Assembly (NCBI RefSeq): GCF_900107665.1
Contig: NZ_FNQT01000001.1
Location: forward strand, 846,398-910,397
Length of the DNA: 64,000 nucleotides
From: Haloplanus vescus
Lineage (GTDB): Archaea > Halobacteriota > Halobacteria > Halobacteriales > Haloferacaceae
Reading direction: 5' to 3'
In this document: one piece after another, positions 8,749 through 16,273 of the stretch
Layout: every line of letters starts with the position of its first letter
Numbering within the stretch: the stretch's first letter is position 1
The notes under the pieces: generated by a model
What the model saw: only the letters and a program-made list of their open reading frames with translations
Databases searched by the model: none
What the model was told of the DNA's origin: nothing
Made by a program: the position numbers and the translations under genes

Positions 8749-9663
8749 CTATGAAATTTCGGAAGGCAGTTTGTCGTCGGGATTTTTGATTTCTGTTCTT
8801 AAAGATACACCAAAATTAACAGAATATATTTTTCCCTCGTTTCGGAGTATTCGCAACAATTTTTCCGCATAGGAAGTCTCCATTCCAAATTCGTTTTCGC
8901 ACTCTGAGATCACTTCCTTCCTTGGTGCCCCCTCTGGATCGGAGGAATCAACCTCGTCTTGTTTCTGACTCACAAGAGACAACATGGTTATTGCATTCTC
9001 AATGTCTGTCTCAGAAGCTACCCCGTCAAACTCCAAGTCTGGACTACTCGTATCGACCTTATCCTTAATGTTCCACCAATATTTCGTTGGTATCTCCGAT
9101 GGGCGTTCATTAGGTATACTACAATTCACCCAATGGCTCACGAACGCCACCTGATCTCCGTCTATCTTCTCGCCACACGTCGGACAGGTAATTGACGCTG
9201 TGAAGTCTCCATCAGAACTGTCATCCTCGTCATCTACAGGAGAGATACCAGCCTCCTCTTGATGATGTTGAATACGAGGGTCAGAGTGGAAATCTTTGTT
9301 TACCGAAGATGAATGCCTCTTGTTTCGGCTTTGAGAGTAGGTTGGAGAGTTGCCATCAATAGAGACAAGTTTGACCCCGCGATTTTCGGCGACTGCTTTC
9401 GCTTCAGAAGTGAATGAACTAGTAGTAATAACAATCGCACCGTGAATATCTGGCCGTGTCAAAAGACCAGATGTTTTCTGTACTGTAGGGCTACCAACGC
9501 GGTTTCCAGTAGCGTATGCCTTTGCCTGGACGGCATAATTTCTGCCATGCTTCTTGGCTATAATGTCCGCACCTCTATCATTTGTTGGTGGAGTGAGTTC
9601 AGTCCTAAAACCTTCTTTCTGCAGCCAACGGGCCACAGTCCTTTCAAATCGGTCGGCATCCAT
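8749..9663 (-). CDS. Mrr-like restriction endonuclease with C-terminal zinc finger
   Basis: 304 residues. Residues 1-105 carry the Mrr/PD-(D/E)xK nuclease core: FERTVARWLQKEGF, then D33 (RGADIIAKK) and the Q46-A-K48 pair (VQAKAY), followed by the hydrophobic IHGAIVITTSSF strand. Mrr enzymes are type IV restriction systems that cut modified foreign DNA; others of this fold serve in housekeeping. A linker of about 50 residues leads to a zinc finger, C160-x2-C163-x13-H177-x3-C181, and a helical C-terminal domain with EKLLRILRNEGKI that resembles a winged helix. Low GC and the adjoining dead integrase suggest acquisition by transfer. Nuclease fold is confident; the biological role is inferred. 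Confidence 0.78.
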   Translation of the reverse strand: MDADRFERTVARWLQKEGFRTELTPPTNDRGADIIAKKHGRNYAVQAKAYATGNRVGSPTVQKTSGLLTRPDIHGAIVITTSSFTSEAKAVAENRGVKLVSIDGNSPTYSQSRNKRHSSSVNKDFHSDPRIQHHQEEAGISPVDDEDDSSDGDFTASITCPTCGEKIDGDQVAFVSHWVNCSIPNERPSEIPTKYWWNIKDKVDTSSPDLEFDGVASETDIENAITMLSLVSQKQDEVDSSDPEGAPRKEVISECENEFGMETSYAEKLLRILRNEGKIYSVNFGVSLRTEIKNPDDKLPSEIS

Positions 9664-9761
9664 GTTACAGTGTTGACTCCTACGATTACTTGATATTTAT
9701 CTCAATTAGTAACAGATGAGCGATAGCGAACTCTTCACAGCGATTGCAGATCAGTCTATGA

Positions 9762-9781
9762 ATCTACGAACTATCGTAGAT
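9762..9781 (-). terminator. Perfect 8-bp hairpin over the stop of the 142-residue island gene
   Basis: ATCTACGA-ACTA-TCGTAGAT is a perfect palindrome with a 4-nt loop, spanning the minus-strand stop codon at 9771-9773. It may end the transcript or be a protein-binding site. It is short and not followed by a strong T tract. Confidence 0.35.
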
Positions 9782-10199
9782 TAAGGTTGAAATTAGGACT
9801 TGGGAGGGAATCAACCAGTCGAATAATCCACTCTCGTTTTCGCTCAGTTTGATCTCGTCCGACAATGCTCTCGGCTCGATCAAATCGGAGTCGTACTTTC
9901 TTTGCTTCATTCCTAATCATCTCTCTAGCACGCTCCCACTCTTCAGCAGTATACGGTGGTTTATCCACTACGTATGCTAAGGCGGGCCTGTTCGCTATCT
10001 GCTTACCTGGGTTATGTTTCGCCAGCAAAGTACCTACTTCACCTTCAAAATCCGCTCTCTGTAGATCCAACTTTGAAGGGGTCAAATCGGAGAGTGAGTC
10101 CACTGTGTATTCTTCATGCCACAGCTCAAACTGTTCCTTTATCGCCTGTGATGGAAGTTCGGGATCTTCCTGCTCCCGAACGTAACTTTGCACATCCAT
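9771..10199 (-). CDS. Hypothetical protein of the accessory island
   Basis: 142 residues from the ATG at 10199 (MDVQSYVREQ). An upstream ATG at 10286 would add 29 residues that look non-coding. It is helical and basic at the end (KKVRLRFDRAE, DQTERKREWIIRLVD), with no membrane segment. No known family is recognised. It has the same AT-rich codon use as the endonuclease gene that follows on the same strand, so the two may have arrived together. A role as an accessory or nucleic-acid-binding subunit would be speculation. Confidence 0.5.
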   Translation of the reverse strand: MDVQSYVREQEDPELPSQAIKEQFELWHEEYTVDSLSDLTPSKLDLQRADFEGEVGTLLAKHNPGKQIANRPALAYVVDKPPYTAEEWERAREMIRNEAKKVRLRFDRAESIVGRDQTERKREWIIRLVDSLPSPNFNLNLR

Positions 10200-10333
10200 A
10201 CGTGAAATATATGTCTTGTTGACAAAAATAGTGGCGACAGTATAGCCAGTGATGATATTTGTATGGTGATTTATTCCAAGCCGCACTCACTCCCTCTGCT
10301 TAGTACACTCAGAGATCAGCCAAGAAGATACAA

Positions 10334-10540
10334 TTACCGCAGCCACGTGTGGCGGCCGTCACTTACTACGTCGAGATTCTCAACTTATGTCTTATCAACA
10401 TCCTTGCCTTCACACTATCGGACAAAGAATCCGAGTTAGTATTCCTTCGCCTGGACTGAGTTGAGACTTAGATCCCCGTCAACGTCTTGGAGGTACATCT
10501 CCAAAGCGTCACGAGGAGTAATCGGCTCAAATTCGGTCAT
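10334..10540 (-). pseudogene. Degenerate N-terminus of a tyrosine recombinase (phage-type integrase)
   Basis: From ATG at 10540 the frame reads MTEFEPITPRDALEMYLQD, the typical opening of haloarchaeal XerC/D-like integrases (SAM-like N-terminal domain). It then meets a stop at 10436-10438. The same frame continues with LGFFVR, a second stop where a Trp is usual, CEGKDVDKT, a third stop, then VENLDVVSDGRHTWLR. These pieces line up in order with the family's YRLxxFVRWC...ID.LNDLxGR...RLWR pattern as I remember it. The catalytic domain is absent. This is a decayed relic marking the right edge of the island, 9 bp from dinB on the opposite strand. Confidence 0.72.
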
Positions 10541-10549
10541 AGTTGCCTT

Positions 10550-11827
10550 ATGAATCCCCCCGAATCAGAGCGGAATCTCGAAGATTGGTCTGACGAGAAT
10601 ACGCCCGGAGTGAGTCCAAACGCCGAAGACCGCATCGTCTGTCACGTCGATATGGACTGCTTCTACGCCTCCTGTGAGCGCCTGCGAGAGCCGTCGCTAC
10701 GGGGTGAGCCGGTCGTCGTCGGCATGGGCTACGAGAGCGGGGAGCCACACGGCGCCGTCGCCACCGCGAGTTACGAGGCGCGAGCGTACGGCGTCGAGAG
10801 CGCCCAGCCGATTTCGACGGCGCTCGACCGCCTGCCGCGAGTGACGACGGCCGAAGACGACCCGGACCTCGACCGCGCCGACGCCGGCCACTACCGCCCG
10901 GTCGACCTCGACTACTACCGCGAGGTGGCGGGGCAAATCAAGGAGATTCTCCACGACTGCGCGGACCGGGTGCGCGAGGTGAGCATCGACGAGGCGTATC
11001 TGGACGTGACCGAGCGGACGGCGTGGACCGTCGTCGACGGCCGCCCGCTGGCGGCGGGGTACGCCCGCCACGTCAAGGAGCGCATCGCCCGCGAGGTGGG
11101 CGTGCCCGCGAGCGTCGGCGTCGCGCCGACGATGAGCGCCGCGAAGGTGGCGAGCGACCACGACAAGCCCGACGGACTGGTGGTGGTCGAACCGGGCGCA
11201 GTCCGCGAGTTCTTCGCGCCGCTGCCGGTCGAGGCGGTCCACGGCGTCGGCCCGGTGACGGCGCGCGAACTGGGCGAGCTGGGCGTCGAGACGGCGGGTG
11301 ACCTCGCTGCTGCCGACCCCGGCGTGCTCCGGGAGCGGTTCGGCGAGCGCGGTCAGACCCTCTACGACCGGGCGCGGGGCGACGACGACCGGGAGGTGAC
11401 GCCGACGGGCCGGCCCAAGAGCCTCTCGCGAGAGTCGGCGTTCACGGAGGCGACGGACGACGCTGACCGACAGCGCGAGACGGTCGCGGGGCTAGCGGCG
11501 GACGTGGCCGAGCGAGCCGAGGGCGAGGACGCGCTCTACCGGACCATCGGCATCAAGGCCGTGACGCCGCCGTACGACGTGAACACGCGCGAGCGGTCGC
11601 TGCCGGGTCCCGTCGCCGACCCGGACCTCGTCCGCGAGGTGGCGCTCGACCTCCTCCAAGAGTTCGCGGGGACGGCGGTTCGCAAACTCGGCGTGCGCGT
11701 CTCGAACCTCCAGTTCGACGCGGCGTCGCAGGCACGGCTCGACGGGTGGGAGACGGAGGGCGAGGAGTCGGCCACCGAGTCACGGGAGCGTGACGGGCAG
11801 TCGTCGCTGACGGATTTCGAGGGGTAG
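10550..11827 (+). CDS. dinB: DNA polymerase IV (Y-family translesion polymerase)
   Basis: Bypasses template lesions. The ATG at 10550 gives 425 residues and the usual short variable leader before CHVDMDCFYASCE, whose D34 and D36 are metal-binding; upstream codons belong to the integrase relic. The second catalytic motif SIDEAYLDV supplies D147 and E148. A helix-hairpin-helix (VHGVGPVTARELGELGV) and a little-finger domain follow. The end, SLTDFEG, resembles a PCNA-interacting peptide (QSSLTDF), which fits recruitment to the replication clamp. Confidence 0.95.
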   Translation: MNPPESERNLEDWSDENTPGVSPNAEDRIVCHVDMDCFYASCERLREPSLRGEPVVVGMGYESGEPHGAVATASYEARAYGVESAQPISTALDRLPRVTTAEDDPDLDRADAGHYRPVDLDYYREVAGQIKEILHDCADRVREVSIDEAYLDVTERTAWTVVDGRPLAAGYARHVKERIAREVGVPASVGVAPTMSAAKVASDHDKPDGLVVVEPGAVREFFAPLPVEAVHGVGPVTARELGELGVETAGDLAAADPGVLRERFGERGQTLYDRARGDDDREVTPTGRPKSLSRESAFTEATDDADRQRETVAGLAADVAERAEGEDALYRTIGIKAVTPPYDVNTRERSLPGPVADPDLVREVALDLLQEFAGTAVRKLGVRVSNLQFDAASQARLDGWETEGEESATESRERDGQSSLTDFEG

Positions 11828-11882
11828 CATCGGACGCCCGTCTGACGCGGTACTATGGGGGCCGGGACCAACTCTCGGAGCG

Positions 11883-13877
11883 ATGACGGAGACGGACACG
11901 GAAACCATCACGGTCGCGGACGTGAGCGACGGACCCGGTGGCGACGCCGACGCCGACCCGGGAACGTCCGTCTCGCTCCCGGTCGTGGAACTACTCACTG
12001 GCCGCGGGTTCGTCACGGGGAAATCCGGTTCGGGCAAGTCGAACACCGCGTCGGTACTGGTGGAGAATCTACTCGCGAACAACTTTCCCGTCCTCGTGGT
12101 CGACACGGACGGCGAGTACTACGGCCTGAAAGAGGAGTTCGAACTCCTCCACGCCGGCGCCGACGACGAGTGCGACATCCAGGTCAGCCCGGAGCACGCC
12201 GAGAAAATCGCGAGTCTCGCGCTCGAGGGGAACGTCCCCATCATCCTCGACGTGTCCGGCTATCTCGACGAAGACGAGGCGAAAGAGCTCCTCCTCTCTG
12301 TCGCGCGCCACCTGTTCGCCAAGGAGAAGAAGCTGAAGAAGCCCTTCCTGATGCTCATCGAGGAGGTCCACGAGTACATCCCCGAGGGCGGCGGCCTCGA
12401 CGAGACGGGGAAGATGCTCATCAAAATCGGGAAGCGAGGCCGGAAACACGGCCTCGGCATCGTCGGCATCAGTCAGCGCCCGGCGGACGTGAAGAAAGAC
12501 TTCATCACGCAGTGTGACTGGCTGGTGTGGCACCGGCTCACGTGGAACAACGACACCAACGTGGTGAGCCGCATCATCGACGCCGAACACGCGAACGCAG
12601 TGGAAGACTTGGGCGACGGCGAGGCGTTCCTGATGACCGACTGGAGCGAATCGGTGCGGCGGGTGCAGTTCCACCGCAAGCGTACCTTCGACGCGGGCGC
12701 GACGCCCGGACTCGACGACTTCGAGCGCCCCGAACTCAAGTCCATCAGCGACGATTTGGTCTCCGACCTCCGCGAAATCAGCGACGAACAAGAGCGCCGC
12801 GAGAGCGAACTCGCGGACCTGCGCCAAGAGGTGGAGAAGAAGGAACAGCGCATCCGCGAACTCGAAGCGGAGTTAGAGGACGCCCGCGACCTGTCGCGGA
12901 TGGCCGACCGCTTCGCGCAGGCGATGCTCCAGAAGGCGGAGGCGCCGTACCGCGGCGGCGAGGGGCGGCCGACTGCGGCGGCGCCCGCGGACGACCAAGC
13001 CGAACTCCACGACTACGAAGAATCGAACGAGACGGAGGCCAACGAGACTGAAGAGAAAGCGGCGACGGAGGACGACCGGCCGGAAATCGAGCCAAACGAG
13101 TGGCCGACGCCCGACGTGATGGCAGAGGCCGCGGAGGAGAGAGCCGACGAGACGGAGTCGAACGCGGCCGACGAACAGGCCGACGTGACCTTCGGCGACA
13201 CGGCGACGGCCGACGAGGATGACGACGGACCGGCGGCCGACGCGGATGGCGACAGACCGACGGCCGACGCCACGCCCGCCACGCGTGGGGCAGTCGTCAC
13301 CCAACTCCGCACCGAAATCGAGGAGTTGCCGCGACTCTCCCGGGAGATGCTGGCCCACTACCGACGCGAGCGCACGTCGACCCCGGTGGACGCCCATGTC
13401 GCCGCGGGCGGGACCCCCGACCAGCCGATGGCGTACGGTCGGAACCGACCGCTCCGGACGGCCGGCTTCGTCGAACGCGTCGACGGCGACGAGTATCGGT
13501 ACGCGCTCCCCGACCGAGTCGCCCGCGCCTTCGAGGACCACCTCGACGCGGACGCTCTCGAGGACGCCGTGCGCGAGGTGGAACGGTCGTTCGTCGACGA
13601 AGCGACGCTCGATGCCGAGGCGACGGACCCGCGGGCGCCCGACGAACGCGACGAGGTGGCACTCGTCGACGAGGACGTACCCGGCGACGACGGGTTCGTG
13701 GACGAAGACGCGGAGTTCGTCGACGAGGACGTGGCTGGTGACGACGGCTTCGTGGCGGAAGACGCGGAGTTCGTCGACGAGAGCGACGGGGCGCCAGCGT
13801 CGGCGGACGACGCGACGCGCCAGCAGATGTCCTCGGAGTCAGAGGACGAAGCGCGGACCGACGCGGAGATTCTCTAG
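11883..13877 (+). CDS. HerA-like / DUF87 ATPase with long acidic tail
   Basis: 664 residues. The P-loop GKSGSGKS lies at about 46-53 and Walker B LMLIEE near 157-162. The following ISQRPADVKKDF and the arginine-rich GKRGRKHGLG segment are typical of the archaeal HerA/FtsK-like helicase superfamily. A coiled coil (about 295-345) comes after the ATPase core. Then a long Asp/Glu/Ala-rich linker leads to a small helical domain near 475-570 and a tail with two 18-residue acidic repeats. HerA proteins act in DNA end resection or translocation; this subgroup is uncharacterised. It lies 55 bp behind dinB on the same strand. Confidence 0.8.
   Translation: MTETDTETITVADVSDGPGGDADADPGTSVSLPVVELLTGRGFVTGKSGSGKSNTASVLVENLLANNFPVLVVDTDGEYYGLKEEFELLHAGADDECDIQVSPEHAEKIASLALEGNVPIILDVSGYLDEDEAKELLLSVARHLFAKEKKLKKPFLMLIEEVHEYIPEGGGLDETGKMLIKIGKRGRKHGLGIVGISQRPADVKKDFITQCDWLVWHRLTWNNDTNVVSRIIDAEHANAVEDLGDGEAFLMTDWSESVRRVQFHRKRTFDAGATPGLDDFERPELKSISDDLVSDLREISDEQERRESELADLRQEVEKKEQRIRELEAELEDARDLSRMADRFAQAMLQKAEAPYRGGEGRPTAAAPADDQAELHDYEESNETEANETEEKAATEDDRPEIEPNEWPTPDVMAEAAEERADETESNAADEQADVTFGDTATADEDDDGPAADADGDRPTADATPATRGAVVTQLRTEIEELPRLSREMLAHYRRERTSTPVDAHVAAGGTPDQPMAYGRNRPLRTAGFVERVDGDEYRYALPDRVARAFEDHLDADALEDAVREVERSFVDEATLDAEATDPRAPDERDEVALVDEDVPGDDGFVDEDAEFVDEDVAGDDGFVAEDAEFVDESDGAPASADDATRQQMSSESEDEARTDAEIL
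13668..13775 (+). repeat. Two tandem 54-bp repeats in the HerA-like ATPase tail
   Basis: Each copy encodes the 18-residue pattern DEDVxGDDGFVxEDAEFV. The copies differ at only two residues (Pro/Ala and Asp/Ala), which suggests recent duplication. A third partial start (DES) follows. Confidence 0.8.
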
Positions 13878-13894
13878 ACGGCCTTGCTATCCTT

Positions 13895-14539
13895 TCAGAC
13901 GCCGGAAACCAGGTCTTCGAGCGCCGCCCGCGGGTCGTCGGCCTTCGCGACGCCGCTGGCGAGGAGGACACCCTCGGCGCCGAGCGATCCGGCGGCGGCG
14001 AGGTCCTCGCCCGTCGAGACGCCGGCGCCGCAGTAGACGTCGACCGCGGGGTCGACCGCCTCGGCGGCAGCGACGGCCCCTTCGACGATGCCGGGGTCGG
14101 CGGTGCTGACCGACACGTCGCCGCCGATGAGTTCGGGGGGTTCGACGGCGACGGCGTCGGGGGCGAGTGCGGCCACTGCGCCCACCTGCTGAGGGTTGTT
14201 GGCGCAGACGACCGTCTCCAAGTCGGCGCGGTCGGCGGCGTCGAGGGCGCCGTCGATGTCCGCGAGCGTCAGGCGGTGCTCGGAGTGGTTGAGAAGCGTT
14301 CCCTCGGCGCCCGCGTCGGCGACGGCCTCGGCGAGCGTGTGGCCGGTATGACTGCCGTGCTCGACGGGGGCGACGTGCTGGGCCCACGTCTCGACGCCGG
14401 TGGCGGCGACGCGGTCGAGGTGTGCGGCCTGCGGGGCGACGGCGATGCGGACACCGCTTGCCTCGGCCACGTCGCGGGCCGCGGCGGCGACGGCGGCCGG
14501 GTCACAGGGATACGCCTTCAGGTTGACGAGAACGAACAT
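13895..14539 (-). CDS. tpiA: Triose-phosphate isomerase (archaeal short type)
   Basis: Interconverts dihydroxyacetone phosphate and glyceraldehyde 3-phosphate. The 214 residues fit the short archaeal form. Seen: N-terminal FVLVNLKAY with substrate Asn/Lys, the catalytic His in LLNHSEHRL near residue 88, the catalytic Glu in [10 protein letters not shown] near residue 136, and phosphate-binding loops [10 protein letters not shown] and [10 protein letters not shown]. It converges on the ATPase gene with a 17-bp gap, so it is separately transcribed. Confidence 0.96.
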   Translation of the reverse strand: MFVLVNLKAYPCDPAAVAAAARDVAEASGVRIAVAPQAAHLDRVAATGVETWAQHVAPVEHGSHTGHTLAEAVADAGAEGTLLNHSEHRLTLADIDGALDAADRADLETVVCANNPQQVGAVAALAPDAVAVEPPELIGGDVSVSTADPGIVEGAVAAAEAVDPAVDVYCGAGVSTGEDLAAAGSLGAEGVLLASGVAKADDPRAALEDLVSGV

Positions 14540-14581
14540 ACCGGGGGAAGCAACGGGCAGGGGAAAAAACGTGGTTATCTG

Positions 14582-15112
14582 CTAGTCCTTGCGCTTGACC
14601 ACGTCGCCGAGCGTCGTCGTCGTGGAGGAACCGCCGGACCAGTCGGAGTCGTCGCCGCCGCCGCCCTCCGAGAGCGAGATGTCGAGTTCGCTCTCGAGTT
14701 TCGTCTGCACCTCGTCGCTGGGGAGGACGTCACCGCGTTCGAGTTTGCGGATGAGGCTCGCCTTCTCGTTGAGTTCGTTGGCGAGGTCCTCTTGGGTCCA
14801 GCCGCGGTCCTCGCGGGCCGTGCGGATGCGTTCGTCGTAGTCGGTGGCCACCTCGTCCATGTCGTCGAACATGTCCTGCCGGCGTCGCGTGCTACCGGAC
14901 GACCCCGACCCGCCCGACGTCGAGGACGAAGACGAGGAGGAAGAGTCCGAGGACGACGACGTAGAGTACTTCGTCGAGGACGACCCACTCGATTGGGTCC
15001 GAACCTCGGTGCCGAAGTCGGAACACTCGTCGCAGAGTTCCAGTTCGGCCCCCTCGACTTTCGTCGTGGTGAGCGACGAACTCTCGGCGCCACACATTTC
15101 ACACTGGGGCAT
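14582..15112 (-). CDS. MBF1-like multiprotein bridging factor (zinc ribbon plus HTH)
   Basis: 176 residues from MPQCEMCGAE; upstream codons are not conserved-looking. A zinc ribbon has C4-x2-C7 and a second CDEC pair near 34-37. A Ser-rich linker of about 35 residues follows, then an HTH_3 (Cro/C1-type) domain at about 95-155 (RGWTQEDLANELNEKASLI, IRKLERGDVLPS). The archaeal TIGR00270 family is the homologue of eukaryotic MBF1, which bridges regulators and TBP and also binds ribosomes. The poly-Ser linker is longer than average. Confidence 0.9.
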   Translation of the reverse strand: MPQCEMCGAESSSLTTTKVEGAELELCDECSDFGTEVRTQSSGSSSTKYSTSSSSDSSSSSSSSTSGGSGSSGSTRRRQDMFDDMDEVATDYDERIRTAREDRGWTQEDLANELNEKASLIRKLERGDVLPSDEVQTKLESELDISLSEGGGGDDSDWSGGSSTTTTLGDVVKRKD

Positions 15113-15158
15113 ACCCAGTCGTAGCGGGTCGCCGGGGATAAAAGGTACGCCCGGCCGG

Positions 15159-15761
15159 TCAGGAGAGGTCGTGCCACGCGCCCCAGAACCGCTGGAATGC
15201 GGTGAGGTGGCCGATGACTGTGAAGAACACGAGGAGCCACCCGACGGCCGAGAGCGGGCCAACCGGTTCGGGAACGACGGCGGCGACGACGGCGACGACC
15301 CCGATGAGCGCGAGGCGGTCCGCCCGCCCCACGAGGCCGCCGTACTCCCGGCCGAGGCCGACCGCCTGAATCTGCGTCCCGAGGTAGGAGGTCATGAGGA
15401 CGCCGGTGACGGCGAGGAGACCGAGGTCGTAGCGGCCGATGCCGGCGGCCAGTCCCACTACGAGGACGATGTCGGCGTAGCGGTCGAGGACGTGGTCGAG
15501 GAGGTCACCGCCCCGCGATTCGGCGTTCTGCGTGCGGGCGAGGGCGCCGTCAAGCAGGTCAAGCCACCCGTTTGCGAGCACGCAGAACGCACCGAGGACG
15601 TAGCTGACGGGTGTGGCGAGGTAGAACCCGCCCGCGGCGGCGACGGCGAAGCCGAAGGCGATGACGCTGACGCCGTCGGGGGTGAGGCCAACCCGGTCGG
15701 CGGCGGCGACCATCGGGTCGAGGGCGATTTCGGCGACGTGGCGCAGGCGGTCAAGCGTCAC
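15159..15761 (-). CDS. CDP-alcohol phosphatidyltransferase family membrane enzyme
   Basis: 200 residues with about five to six membrane segments. The catalytic signature D-x2-D-G-x2-A-R-x8-G-x3-D-x3-D is complete (DLLDGALART ... GGDLLDHVLD). The family makes phospholipid head groups; archaeal members produce archaetidylglycerol phosphate, archaetidylserine or archaetidylinositol phosphate. The substrate is not resolved by sequence alone. It overlaps the kinase gene upstream by 4 bp (15758-15761), giving one operon with AK6 and hisC. Confidence 0.9.
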   Translation of the reverse strand: MTLDRLRHVAEIALDPMVAAADRVGLTPDGVSVIAFGFAVAAAGGFYLATPVSYVLGAFCVLANGWLDLLDGALARTQNAESRGGDLLDHVLDRYADIVLVVGLAAGIGRYDLGLLAVTGVLMTSYLGTQIQAVGLGREYGGLVGRADRLALIGVVAVVAAVVPEPVGPLSAVGWLLVFFTVIGHLTAFQRFWGAWHDLS

Positions 15762-16273
15762 AGGTAGTCCGTGAAGTCGACGGTGCCGGCGCTCGGTTCG
15801 CGGTCCCCGTCGACGACCGCTTGGATGTCGGCGGCCACGTCGGCGGGCGTGCGCTCGGTCGTGTCGATTTCGTAGACGTTCTCGACGCCGTGGCGGTCGA
15901 CCGCTTCCGAGAGGATGACGTCGAGCGCCTCGCTCTCGGCGTTTTCGGCCGCCTTCGACTCGTCCGCGCCGCGGTCACGCAGGCGCTCTTCGAGCACGTC
16001 GGGCCGACAGCGGAGGACGACCACTCGGTCGGCGTCGAGGTGGTGGGCCAAGTGCGACTCCGCGACGCCCGACCAGTCGCCGAGTGCCTCCCGAACGGCG
16101 TCGAGGTCCGCGACAAGCGAGTCGCGGTCGGCGTCGCGCTCCGACCACAGGCCGGCCTCCCGAATCAGTTCGTTGACGTGGATGACCGGCGCGTCGAGGA
16201 GCGTCGTCGCGGTGGTCTTGCCGGTTCCGGGCGTGCCGGTGACGGCGACGCGGTAGTCGGCGTCGTCGCTCAT
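15758..16273 (-). CDS. AK6-type adenylate kinase (Fap7/hCINAP family)
   Basis: 171 residues. The P-loop GTPGTGKT is at 13-20. Asn34-Glu35 in VIHVNELI and the lid RCRPDVLEERLRDRG follow the AK6 pattern. Archaeal AK6/Fap7 acts as a broad-specificity NMP kinase and helps mature the small ribosomal subunit by binding uS11. The start ATG overlaps the stop of hisC by 4 bp and the stop overlaps the phosphatidyltransferase start by 4 bp. Confidence 0.9.
   Translation of the reverse strand: MSDDADYRVAVTGTPGTGKTTATTLLDAPVIHVNELIREAGLWSERDADRDSLVADLDAVREALGDWSGVAESHLAHHLDADRVVVLRCRPDVLEERLRDRGADESKAAENAESEALDVILSEAVDRHGVENVYEIDTTERTPADVAADIQAVVDGDREPSAGTVDFTDYL

Noticed and set aside
9716-9784. 23-codon plus-strand frame between the two island genes
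   Set aside because: It runs across the promoter region of the endonuclease and the hairpin at the neighbour's stop. No evidence of translation.
10541-10550. Attachment-site duplication near the dead integrase
   Set aside because: No direct repeat of useful length was found by eye between the 8055-8170 and 10300-10560 edges, and no tRNA gene is adjacent. The att sites may be lost.
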